A DNA stretch of 64,000 nucleotides from the NCBI GenBank assembly GCA_964023205.1, contig OZ026843.1, forward strand, positions 2,031,029-2,095,028, written 5' to 3'. This stretch comes from Lutraria lutraria. Taxonomy: Eukaryota; Mollusca; Bivalvia; Venerida; Mactridae. The notes beneath the pieces are model-generated. The model ran no database searches and was not told the origin of the DNA. It saw only the letters and a list, made by a program, of their open reading frames with translations. A program made the position numbers and the translations under genes. Below are positions 36,893 through 49,755 of the stretch, piece by piece (the first letter of the stretch is position 1; each line of letters begins with the position of its first letter).

Positions 36893-39800
36893 TCCTGATT
36901 CACTAATCCTAATATGTCCTGATTCACAATCTAATATTGTCCTGATTCACTTCCTAATCCTGTCCTGATTCACTATCTAATTGTGTCCTGATTCACTGCC
37001 TAATGTTGTCATGATTCACTGTCTTATGTTGTCCTGATTCACTTCATAATCTTGTCCTGATTCACTGTCTAATGTTGTTCTGATTCACTATCTAATGTTG
37101 TCCTGATTCACTGTCTAATGTTGTCCTGATTCACTATCTAATATTGTCCTGATTCACTTCCTAATCCTGTCCTGATTCACTATCTAATATTGTCCTGATT
37201 CACTATCTAATATTGTCCTGATTCACTTCATAATATTGTTCTGATTCACTTCCTAATGTTGTTCTGATTCACTATCTAATGTTGTCCTGATTCACTGTCT
37301 ATTGTTGTCCTGATTCACTATCTAATATTGTCCTGATTCACTTCCTAATCCTGTCCTGATTCACTATCTAATATTGTCCTGATTCACTATCTAATATTGT
37401 CCTGATTCACTTCCTAATCCTGTCCTGATTCACTATCTAATTGTGTCCTGATCCACTGCCTAATGTTGTCCTGATTCACTGTCTTATGTTGTCCTGATTC
37501 ACTTCATAATCTTGTCCTGATTCACTGTCTAATGTTGTTCTGATTCACTATCTAATGTTGTCCTGATTCACTGTCTAATGTTGTCCTGATTCACTTCCTA
37601 ATCCTGTCCTGATTCACTGTCTAATGTTGTCATGATTCACTTCCTAATGTTGTCACGATTCACTGTCTAATGTTGTCCTGATTCACTATCTAATGTTGTC
37701 CTGATTCACTGTCTAATGTTGTCCTGATTCACTGTCTAATGTTGTCTTGATTCACTGCCTAATGTTGTCATGATTTACTATCTAATGTTGTCCTGATTCA
37801 CTTCCTAATGTTGTCATGATTCACTGTCTATTGTTGTCCTGATTCACTATCTAATGTTGTCGTGATTCACTGTCTAATGTTGTCATGAATCACTATCTAA
37901 TGTTGTCCTGATTCACTATCTAATGTTGTCCTGATTCACTGTCTAATGTTGTCATGATTCACTATCTAATGTTGTCCTGATTCACTGCCTAATGTTGTCC
38001 TGATTCACTGCCTAATGTTGTCCTGATTCACTTCCTAATGTTGTCCTGATTCACTTCCTAATGTTGTCATGATTCACTTCCTAATGTTGTCATAATTCAC
38101 TTCCTAATGTTGTCCTGATTCACTATCTAATGTTGTCATGATTCACTATCTAATGTTGTCCTGATTCACTGCCTAATTTTGTCATGATTCACTTCCTAAT
38201 GTTGTCCTGATTCACTATCTAATGTTGTCATGATTCCCTTCCTAATGTTGTCATGATTCACTTCCTAATGTTGTCATGATTCACTTCCTAATGTTGTCCT
38301 GATTCACTGTCTAATGCTGTCCTGATTCACTTCCTAATGTTGTCCTGATTCACTTTCTAATGTTGTCATGATTCACTATCTAATGTTGTCATGATTCACT
38401 GCCTAATTTTGTCATGATTCACTTCCTACTGTTGTCCTGATTCACTATATAATGTTGTCCTGATTCACTTCCTAATGTTGTCATGATTCACTTCCTAATG
38501 TTGTCCTGATTCACTATCTAATGTTGTCCTGATTCACTATCTAATGTTGTCATGATTCACTTCCTACTGTTGTCCTGATTCACTATCTAATGATGTCCTG
38601 ATTCACTTCCTAATGCTGTCCTGATTCACTGCCTAATGTTGTCCTGATTCACTGCCTAATCTTGTCCTGATTCACTATCTAATGTTGTCATGATTCACTT
38701 CCTAATGTTGTTCTGATTCACTGTCTAATGTTGTCCTGATTCACTATCTAATGTTGTCCTGATTCACTATCTAATGTTGTCATGATTCACTGCCTAATGT
38801 TGTCATGATTCACTGTCTTATGTTGTCCTGATTCACTTCATAATCTTGTCCTGATTCACTGTCTAATGTTGTTCTGATTCACTATCTAATGTTGTCCTGA
38901 TTCACTGTCTAATGTTGTCCTGATTCACTATCTAATATTGTCCTGATTCACTTCCTAATTCTGTCCTGATTCACTATCTAATAATGTCCTGATTCACTAT
39001 CTAATATTGTCCTGATTCACTTCATAATATTGTTCTGATTCACTGTCTAATGTTGTTCTGATTCACTATCTAATGTTGTCCTGATTCACTGTCTATTGTT
39101 GTCCTGATTCACTATCTAATATTGTCCTGATTCACTTCCTAATCCTGTCCTGATTCACTATCTAATATTGTCCTGATTCACTATCTTATATTGTCCTGAT
39201 TCACTTCCTAATCCTGTCCTGATTCACTATCTAATTGTGTCCTGATTCACTGCCTAATGTTGTCCTGATTCACTGTCTTATGTTGTCCTGATTCACTTCA
39301 TAATCTTGTCCTGATTCACTGTCTAATGTTGTTCTGATTCACTATCTAATGTTGTCCTGATTCACTGTCTAATGTTGTCCTGATTCACTTCCTAATCCTG
39401 TCCTGATTCACTGTCTAATGTTGTCATGATTCACTTCCTAATGTTGTCACGTTTCACTGTCTAATGTTGTCCTGATTCACTATCTAATGTTGTCCTGATT
39501 CACTGTCTAATGTTGTCCTGATTCACTGTCTAATGTTGTCTTGATTCACTTCCTAATGTTGTCATGATTTACTATCTAATGTTGTCCTGATTCACTTCCT
39601 AATGTTGTCATGATTCACTGTCTATTGTTGTCCTGATTCACTATCTAATGTTGTCGTGATTCACTGTCTAATGTTGTCATGAATCACTATCTAATGTTGT
39701 CCTGATTCACTATCTAATGTTGTCCTGATTCACTGTCTAATGTTGTCATGATTCACTATCTAATGTTGTCCTGATTCACTGCCTAATGTTGTCCTGATTC

Positions 39801-42800
39801 ACTGCCTAATGTTGTCCTGATTCACTTCCTAATGTTGTCCTGATTCACTTCCTAATGTTGTCATGATTCACTTCCTAATGTTGTCATATTTCACTTCCTA
39901 ATGTTGTCCTGATTCACTATCTAATGTTGTCATGATTCACTATCTAATGTTGTCCTGATTCACTGCCTAATTTTGTCATGATTCACTTCCTAATGTTGTC
40001 CTGATTCACTATCTAATGTTGTCATGATTCCCTTCCTAATGTTGTCATGATTCACTTCCTAATGTTGTCCTGATTCACTGTCTAATGCTGTCCTGATTCA
40101 CTTCCTAATGTTGTCCTGATTCACTTTCTAATGTTGTCATGATTCACTATCTAATGTTGTCATGATTCACTGCCTAATTTTGTCATGATTCACTTCCTAC
40201 TGTTGTCCTGATTCACTATATAATGTTGTCCTGATTCACTTCCTAATGTTGTCATGATTCACTTCCTAATGTTGTCCTGATTCACTATCTAATGTTGTCC
40301 TGATTCACTATCTAATGTTGTCATGATTCACTTCCTACTGTTGTCCTGATTCACTATCTAATGTTGTCCTGATTCACTTCCTAATGCTGTCCTGATTCAC
40401 TATCTAATGTTGTCATGATTCACTTCCTACTGTTGTCCTGATTCACTGCCTAATCTTGTCCTGATTCACTATCTAATGTTGTCATGATTCACTTCCTAAT
40501 GTTGTTCTGATTCACTGTCTAATGTTGTCCTGATTCACTATCTAATGTTGTCCTGATTCACTATCTAATGTTGTCATGATTCACTGCCTAATGTTGTCAT
40601 GATTCACTGTCTTATGTTGTCCTGATTCACTTCATAATCTTGTCCTGATTCACTGTCTAATGTTGTTCTGATTCACTATCTAATGTTGTCCTGATTCACT
40701 GTCTAATGTTGTCCTGATTCACTATCTAATATTGTCCTGATTCACTTCCTAATCCTGTCCTGATTCACTATCTAATATTGTCCTGATTCACTATCTAATA
40801 TTGTCCTGATTCACTTCATAATATTGTTCTGATTCACTGTCTAATGTTGTTCTGATTCACTATCTAATGTTGTCCTGATTCACTGTCTATTGTTGTCCTG
40901 ATTCACTATCTAATATTGTCCTGATTCACTTCCTAATCCTGTCCTGATTCACTATCTAATATTGTCCTGATTCACTATCTAATATTGTCCTGATTCACTT
41001 CCTAATCCTGTCCTGATTCACTATCTAATTGTGTCCTGATTCACTGCCTAATGTTGTCCTGATTCACTGTCTTATGTTGTCCTGATTCACTTCATAATCT
41101 TGTCCTGATTCACTGTCTAATGTTGTTCTGATTCACTATCTAATGTTGTCCTGATTCACTGTCTAATGTTGTCCTGATTCACTTCCTAATCCTGTCCTGA
41201 TTCACTGTCTAATGTTGTCATGATTCACTTCCTAATGTTGTCACGATTCACTGTCTAATGTTGTCCTGATTCACTTCCTAATGCTGTCCTGATTCACTGC
41301 CTAATGTTGTCCTGATTCACTGCCTAATGTTGTCCTGATTCACTTCCTAATGTTGTCCTGATTCACTTCCTAATGTTGTCATGATTCACTTCCTAATGTT
41401 GTCATGATTCACTTCCTAATGTTGTCCTGATTCACTATCTAATGTTGTCCTGATTCACTATCTAATGTTGTCCTGATTCACTATCTAATGTTGTCATGAT
41501 TCACTTCCTACTGTTGTCCTGATTCACTATCTAATGTTGTCCTGATTCACTTCCTAATGCTGTCCTGATTCACTGCCTAATGTTGTCCTGATTCACTGCC
41601 TAATCTTGTCCTGATTCACTATCTAATGTTGTCATGATTCACTTCCTAATGTTGTTCTGATTCACTGTCTAATGTTGTCCTGATTCACTATCTAATGTTG
41701 TCCTGATTCACTATCTAATGTTGTCATGATTCACTTCCTAATGTTGTTCTGATTCACTGTCTAATGTTGTCATGATTCACTATCTAATGTTGTCCTGATT
41801 CACTATCTAATGTTGTCCTGATTCACTATCTAATGTTGTCATGATTCACTTCCTAATGTTGTTCTGATTCACTGTCTAATGTTGTCCTGATTCACTATCT
41901 AATGTTGTGATGATTCACTGCCTAATGTTGTCCTGATTCACTATCTAATGTTGTCATGATTAACTTCCTAATGTTGTCCTGATTCACTATCTAATGTTGT
42001 CATGATTCACTTCCTAATGTTGTCATGATTCACTACCTAATGTTGTCATGATTCACTTCCTAATGTTGTCCTGATTCACTGTCTAATGCTGTCCTGATTC
42101 ACTTCCTAATGTTGTCCTGATTCACTATCTAATGTTGTCATGATTCACTATCTAATGTTGTCATGATTCACTTCCTACTGTTGTCCTGATTTACTATCTA
42201 ATGTTGTCCTGATTCACTTCCTAATGTTGTCCTGATTCACTGCCTAATGTTGTCCTGATTCACTATCTAATGTTGTCCTGATTCACTATCTAATGTTGTC
42301 CTGATTCACTATCTAATGTTGTCCTGATTCACTATCTAATGTTGTCCTGATTCACTATCTAATGTTGTCATGATTCACTTCCTAATGTTGTCCTGATTCA
42401 CTATCTAATGTTGTCATGATTCACTGTCTAATGTAGTCCTGATTCACTGTCTATTGTTGTCCTGATTCACTGCCTTATGTTGTCCTGATTCACTATCTAA
42501 TGTTGTCCTGATTCACTTCCTAATGTTGTCATGATTCACTGTCTAATGTAGTCCTGATTCACTGTCTAATGTTGTCCTGATTCACTGCCTAATGTTGTCA
42601 TGATTCACTATCTAATGTTGTCCTGATTCACTGTCTATTGTTGTCCTGATTCACTATCTAATGTTGTCCTGATTCACTACTTGAATCTAATGTTGTCATG
42701 ATTCACTTCCTAATGTTGTTCTGATTCACTGTCTAATGTTGTCCTGATTCATTGCCTATTGTTGTCCTGATTCACTATCTAATGTTGTCCTGATTCACTA

Positions 42801-44030
42801 CTAGTATCTAATGTTGTCATGATTCACTTCCTACTGTTGTTCTGATTCACTGTCTAATGTTGTCCTGATTCACTTCCTAATCTTGTCCTGATTCACTAGT
42901 CTACATAATGTTGTCCTGATTCACTTCCTAATCTTGTCCTGATTCACTAGTCTACATAATGTTGTCCTGATTGACTAGTCTACATAATGTTGTCCTGATT
43001 GACTAGTCTACATAATGTTGTCCTGATTCACTAGTCTACATAATGTTGTCCTGATTCACTAGTCTACATAATGTTGTCCTGATTCACTTCCTAATCTTGT
43101 CCTGATTCACTAGTCTACATAATGTTGTCCTGATTCACTAGTCTACATAATGTTGTCCTGATTCACTATCTAATGTTGTCATGATTCACTGCCTATTGTT
43201 GTCCTGATTCACTATCTAATGTTGTCCTGATTCACTATCTAATGTTGTCATGATTCTCTTCCTAATGTTGTTCTGATTCACTGTCTAATGTTGTCCTGAT
43301 TCACTTCCTAATCTTGTCCTGATTCACTAGTCTACATAATGTTGTCCTGATTCACTAGTCTACATAATGTTGTCCTGATTCACTAGTCTACATAATGTTG
43401 TCCTGATTCACTAGTCTACATAATGTTGTCCTGATTCACTAGTCTACATAATGTTGTCCTGATTCACTAGTCTACATAATGTTGTCCTGATTCACCAATG
43501 TTGTCCTAATTTTCTAATGGTTGTTGTCCACATGAACTATCAGCCAGAGTATGAATGTCACAGAATGTTGTCATGATTCACTATCTAATGTTGTCCTGAT
43601 TCACTGCCTATTGTTGTCCTGATTCACTATCTAATGTTGTCCTGATTCACTATCTAATGTTGTCATGATTCTCTTCCTAATGTTGTTCTGATTCACTGTC
43701 TAATGTTGTCCTGATTCACTTCCTAATCTTGTCCTGATTCACTAGTCTACATAATGTTGTCCTGATTCACTGTCTAATCTTGTCCTGATTCACTAGTCTA
43801 CATAATGTTGTCCTGATTCACTAGTCTACATAATGTTGTCCTGATTCACTAGTCTACATAATGTTGTTCTGATTCACTAGTCTACATAATGTTGTCCTGA
43901 TTCACTAGTCTACATAATGTTGTCCTGATTCACTAGTCTACATAATGTTGTCCTGATTCACCAATGTTGTCCTAATTTTCTAATGGCTGTTGTCCACATG
44001 AACTATCAGCCAGAGTATGAATGTCACAGA
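36893..44030 (+). repeat. 23-bp satellite array with 1,794-bp higher-order period
   Basis: Roughly 260 or more tandem units of 23 bp with constant core TGTCCTGATTCAC and a variable CTATCTAATGT-type remainder. Unit variants recur in order: GTCTTATGTTG is found at 37021, 38815 and 40609, and again at 37481, 39275 and 41069, always 1,794 bp apart (78 units). From about 42880 a 28-bp variant containing CTAGTCTACATAATG takes over. Near 43497 and 43966 a 70-bp non-array block with CCACATGAACTATCAGCC is duplicated together with the flanking array. No coding content. Confidence 0.97.
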
Positions 44031-44171
44031 ATGTTTTTACTGCTTTCAAACTCACTCACAAACAATTTATAACATTGCTCTGAAAATTGATGTGGTGCCC
44101 TCTAAAGCTGAAATATAGAGGACTCATTTATTTAATTCTTCAAATTTAATGCCATTTTCAACATTATTTCA

Positions 44172-44405
44172 GTCATATTGTTGCAGGTTATCCTAACCAG
44201 CTTCCCAGGGTTTAACCAGTACTAACCACATTCTATCCACAAGCTGCTGCCAATCTACCGCACACAAATCAGGGTTGGGAGAAAATTTAACATAGTATGT
44301 AATATCTTCAGTCAAATTTGTCACGGACAGTGTAAGCTTGCTCAGCGTTTGAACTCACACAACCTCTTGATCAGTAGACCAATGCTCTAACCACTAGGAA
44401 AACCA
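44172..44405 (-). repeat. tRNA-derived SINE
   Basis: On the minus strand the head carries GTGGTTAGAGCATTGGTCTA and a decayed box B (GAGTTCAAACGC), followed by TGACTGAAGATATTACATAC and a body ending at AGGATAACCTGC. Same family as 30400-30640 and 63355-63565. Confidence 0.75.
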
Positions 44406-44439
44406 GTTAGACCAAGCACATACTGAAAACCAGACCTTA

Positions 44440-45105
44440 GCTAGACCTGTCACAGAGGTGACTAATATCCCCACCGCAACTTTGACACTAAGAATGTGAT
44501 AAAACACTATACGGCTACATTCAAGGGGAAATAACTCTGCAATGAGTGGATCACTGGGCATGAAAATTGTGTCTTGCACATCTACATTTAATATTGATAA
44601 TATATTTCAAGTTCCAATTCAATCCCTTGAAAATGTGGAAGTAGTTGGCTCCACAAACTAAGACTGCCATTGTACACTATATGGCTAAGTTAAAGGGCAC
44701 ATAACCCCGGAATGAATGCATCGCTGGGCATGAAAATTGTATCTTGCACATGTACTCTTCATGGTGATAACATATTTCAAGTTTCAATTCCATTCGTTGA
44801 AAAATGTGAAAGTAGTTCGCTCCACAAACTAAGACTGCCATTCTACACTATATGGCTAAGTTCAAGGGCCCATAACTCTGGAATGAACGAATCGCTGGGA
44901 ATGAAAATTCTGTCTCGCACATCTACACATCATGGTGATAACATATATGTTTCATTGCAATTGCTTGAAGAATGAGAAAGAAGTTATCTCCGCAAACTTT
45001 TGATATTTTAAGCGGACAGACAGACAAGCCAGACAGACCAACCAACGATCGACAGAGTGACTCCAATATACCCTCTCTCAAACTTCATTTGCGGGGTATA
45101 CTAAG
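44440..45105 (+). repeat. dispersed repeat with tandem 180-bp units, copy 2
   Basis: Begins CACAGAGGTGACTAATATCC. Three internal units share CATGAAAATTGTGTCTTGCA-like and CTCCACAAACTAAGACTGCC blocks, and the tail holds GCGGACAGACAGACAAGCC then GACTCCAATATACCC. The copy at 53995-54462 has the same order with fewer units. Confidence 0.8.
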
Positions 45106-45189
45106 TGATCTTTATAAAGAAGTGGCCCTACTTATTATGTGGCCCCTAACTAGGGTCTAACTGAATGCATAAACAACCACAAACACTAT

Positions 45190-48100
45190 ATCCTCCAGAG
45201 ATGCTTTATTTGTATTTATATTTTTTATAATCCCTGGACAAGATGGAGAGAGAATCTTAACAATATCAAGCTATTTGATATAATCTATTTAACTGTAACA
45301 AACATAGGATTATCAGAATTGCACTAAATGTAGTACATGTACTCTTATTTACAAACTTTGTACAATTTTTTCATGATTAAAAAAACAATTTCTATATATA
45401 CATACAAATCTTTAGGCAAATAATTCAATGTCTGCCATTAATGGCATCAACAGAGTCATACAAGGTTGTTATTAGAATCATGTTAAAGTACATGAAATTC
45501 AATGTTTACTAGTATTTGTATACAAATCTACACATTCATAGAGAAAATAACATTCTTGTTTTCAATAATGTTTTGAATAAAATATCAATTAAATACATGA
45601 AGAGGAATCCATTTTGCAAATCATGACAAAAAATACATGTTTGACGTCAGGAAACAATATTATGTACTTTAAAGCTGGGAGGATCTCGACAAAAAAAAGT
45701 CACGTAATTTATTGTCCTATTCCTAACATGCTAAATTATACCAACCCACACTTTCCAGATTTCTTTAGTTAATAGACTCCATTTTTACGAAAAATCATTG
45801 TATTATCATGATACAAAATATTTTCTAATAAACAAATTACCCCACCCATTTTGAGAAAATAATGTGATGCACCCTCAACACTCTGATTGCTCGTGACCAA
45901 TTAATAATATCTGTATTAATCGAAAAACAAATGAGCAAAATGGTACAGGGGCATTTTATTGGGAATATCAAATGTAACAAGGAGCAGAACAAATGGATTA
46001 TTTTTCAACTTTCACTTCTTCCCTTCTTCAAATTGGTTCAAAAATACCTTCAACAATGATGATAATAAAAGAACAAAAATGTCAGAGTATGTAAAAAAAT
46101 TAAACACAACACAGAAACTGTGACACACAAAAATAGTTTTCTGAGATCAATTCTTGTCACATCAAATTGTGGAAAAAAGTATGTGAGAATGGCAGCTGTT
46201 TTTGGATGAAATTATAAAATGACACGACCCGGTTCCTGGTAACTGAAACATTAAAATATTCATAAAACCACATTCACTTGTTAAACCAATCAATATTAGT
46301 GTTAAAATCTATGATAAAATATTACATTGAATTAAAAATGTATAAATGGAATTCAACCATAAACTAGTGTTTAATATTAAGACTGATGAAGCTGGGATGT
46401 GTTAAACCAGCTAATATACTTATATAAAGTCGATTTTAAAAAACTTATTTTTAAGGCATTTATTTGGCCTTGGGTCACATAGAACTATTACAAAGAGAAA
46501 TCGATCATGCCTTCACCAAAAAAACCCCCCCAAAAAAACAATTGACAAAACAAAAAAAATAGCAATTTTTGGTGATTTTACTGGTTTTTTTCATTTGTTT
46601 AAAATTGTAAACCAAAGTCAGTTGCCATTCTCAGTTTTTATCATATTTAACATTATTCTATATATACATGAATATATATAAAAAAAAAAAAAAAAATTAT
46701 CTCTTGCCTCGCCTCATTAAATCCATGTTCTAATACAAAAGCCTGAGATGTATATATACCTAGTATATATAGTAGTTTCATTTTACAAAAAATTTTTTTT
46801 TATAAATCTACATGAATGCATTGTACTACATGAGCTCTTTAATTGAAATGGCTGTATTACCATACTAATAAATACATTTTCTTGAAACAATTCAGTGAAT
46901 CATAGATCTAAGAGATGGATGAATCACATGCAGTTTATCTTCAACAATTAAATTATCAAAATATGACTAAAGACTGATTTAAAATATCAATAAGAAAATC
47001 TTCACTTTGAGTCAAACACTCAATATTTGCAGCATAAATAAAGTGTTGTGAATTCTGATTTCATTTTTTGTGTACACAATTTGTGAGATGACCTAATCAA
47101 CAAACAGATAGAGAAACTGAATCCAGACACACAACACAAACAATATTTACAATATGGCACCAAAAAGGACAAAAAAATGAGTTAAAAAAAAACAGAAATA
47201 TTTTCTTTTATTGTTAACATACCAGTCGCTATACTATCACATCATTGTGAAAACACGGAACCTTAAAACTCTGTGAAATTTCTCAACAACCGTAAATTGA
47301 AGGTTTGGAGATAACATACAGTACCAGTATATGAGGACCCAGTATATGAGGACAAACGTTTTATCCAGCTTGGGTTTCCATGATAAATTTAAGACCACTC
47401 AAGTTATGCTTACTTTATATCATATTTCACTGAAACTGTGTTTAAGCAAGTTGTACCAATGAATGACATATAGCATCTTCTTTCCTATGGTACCATTTTT
47501 ATTAACGTATAATTATAAACATTAAAGATATTGCATTTTTTGTAGATCAGACAAGACTTGTGTCCATATGTATGATTCAGTGACTATCTAACAGGGTTAT
47601 TTTTCTAATATCATGAGGTGAGGACTGGTCAAGTATTAACCTGCACAATCATGTGAGGTAACATATGAGGCTATATGTGACGTATAACTAACTGTAAACA
47701 TAGGTCCAAAATAAGTCTATCATTGGGTTATACCACAGAAACCAGAGGAGAATGTTGCAAGAATATTTCACAGGGCAGTTTGAAAAAAAAAACATAATTC
47801 AAAACAGTGGAAAAACATCACTTCATAGTCTGTTCTTGTTTAAAATGATTTCTGATAGATTTTTAGATGAAAGACTTGGAGGTCAAATCAGTGTCTATAA
47901 GAAAAATTGTATAATATAATTCAACTTATATTTTTTCCGTATCACACGCTAGTTATTCTTTGAATTTCTTTTTCATCACGAGATAAAGATCTCTTTTAAT
48001 ACATAGCAAAAAATTTACTTTTAAAAATACCACAACAGAAAATGAAACGGAGACATATATATCAATAAACCAAAAAATTCCTTAACACTAAATAACATTG

Positions 48101-49755
48101 ATAAAACAGCGTAGCATGCTAAAACAACAGGCCATAATAACAAGAAATTTCAACATTTACTGAACATGATGCAATAAAAAATACTATATGAGAGATGAAA
48201 TGCTGATATATGGTGATTAAAAAATGCCGTGAATAACCAACATGTAGTCAAACACTGTAAAATCAGAATCAATGTGAGCGGAAGTTTTAGATCTCCATCA
48301 GGAAGTTTACACAAATTTCAAAAATTGCTAAATTAAATGACAATATCCTTTTTAGGATTCAGCTAATTTTTTCCCTTCCCAATTCTTTATTTTTTTGCTA
48401 CAAACAGACAAGAATTACTACATCACCAAAAATTCTGACTTTACAGCACATATGTCAATAATGAGACATTAAAACATGTAAGCTATAAAGATGATGAAGT
48501 CAATATCACAGTATGTGTTATAGAATACATATATACATAATACAATCATCCCTTCAGGGCATTAACTTAATAACTCCCTAAATGTTAACAGACTACATGA
48601 CTACCTCACTGAATAGACGGGACAGTGAACTCATGAGTTAATGCCACCTAAGTCTCCAGGGCATCATGTGGCATCATATGAACAACTATCATCAACAGTA
48701 TGTGAATAATTTCTAACATACCATAATGCATCACTATAGGAAGTGGTATGGGAAAAGCAATCCTCTTATATAATATCATACACATTAAAACATGTGTTTA
48801 AGAATTACTCAAACAATAGCCTTGTACTGAACCACATCAACTCAGATTAGCACAAATAGTAAAATAGGAGAAAAAATGTACATTATTAACTTTTCATTAA
48901 AAAGAATATTTAACAGATCAATAGTGTGATAGATGACAAAATCTGGTTTAAACTAAACAAGATAAAAAGATGTGAATTTAAAATTTGAATAAATACAAAA
49001 TAGTAATAATAAAATTCGACATATTGCATCATTATTAATTCTGTGCCAACACAAAATTTGATAATCCCCTTCTATTATGTGAACTTTAATAAGTCATTAA
49101 CAGAAATTCTTTGTTTTAAATAATATTAAAAAGTTCTATAGACTCAAAGTTATACTCTATCAATTAATCTATTCAATTATGCCCTATTATAAACATATCA
49201 CCTCATCTATAATCATCTATTTTGCCATTTTAGAGAATTTCATTCAATACAAGCCAAAAATGAATAATAATTACAAATAAACAACAATACAGATTCTTAA
49301 TGTATCCTGAAAACTATGAAAATATAACTAAGCATTAATGTCAATGTTCAGCAAAAAATTCCCCATCAAACGGTTAATTAGTTAAAACAAATAACTAACA
49401 TTAAACCAGTCCAATTAAACATTTATTAACTCTGTGTTCAAACTAATATTTTTAAAGCACTAGCCCGAACTATATGTGGACTGTTGAAAATAAACAATTT
49501 ACCACTAGCCAGAATACACAATTTTTAGAAAATTCACTAGCTTGATAGGAAATTGACTAGCCCCGGGCTGTGTGTTAGTGGGTTAACATGACGACTGTAT
49601 AACCAGTCTGATTAAGCATGCAAGTAAAATATAACAGTAGCCTAAGCCATATCTTACAGTAAATCAATAAAAGGGCATCTGTCTGTTAGCACAATTATGT
49701 ATGAAAGATCACAGTGCATGGTACAAGTAGGTATTACATAGCACAGTACATGACT
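45190..49755 (-). other. probable long 3' UTR of Capicua
   Basis: About 4.5 kb of AT-rich, non-coding sequence between the last CIC stop codon and an AATAAA at 45205-45210. Dispersed repeats, SINEs and satellites, dense elsewhere in the window, end at 45105 and are not recognised again until a CIC intron. That absence and the signal at the far end suggest a transcribed 3' UTR; the extent is inferred. Several other tttatt sites inside could give shorter forms. Confidence 0.5.
45205..45210 (-). terminator. candidate distal polyadenylation signal of CIC
   Basis: AATAAA on the minus strand within CAAATAAAGCATCTCTGG, at the left border of the repeat-poor block. Confidence 0.45.

Noticed and set aside
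36893..44030. CRISPR array
   Set aside because: Repeats are contiguous 23-bp units without unique spacers, in a eukaryotic genome; it is a satellite.
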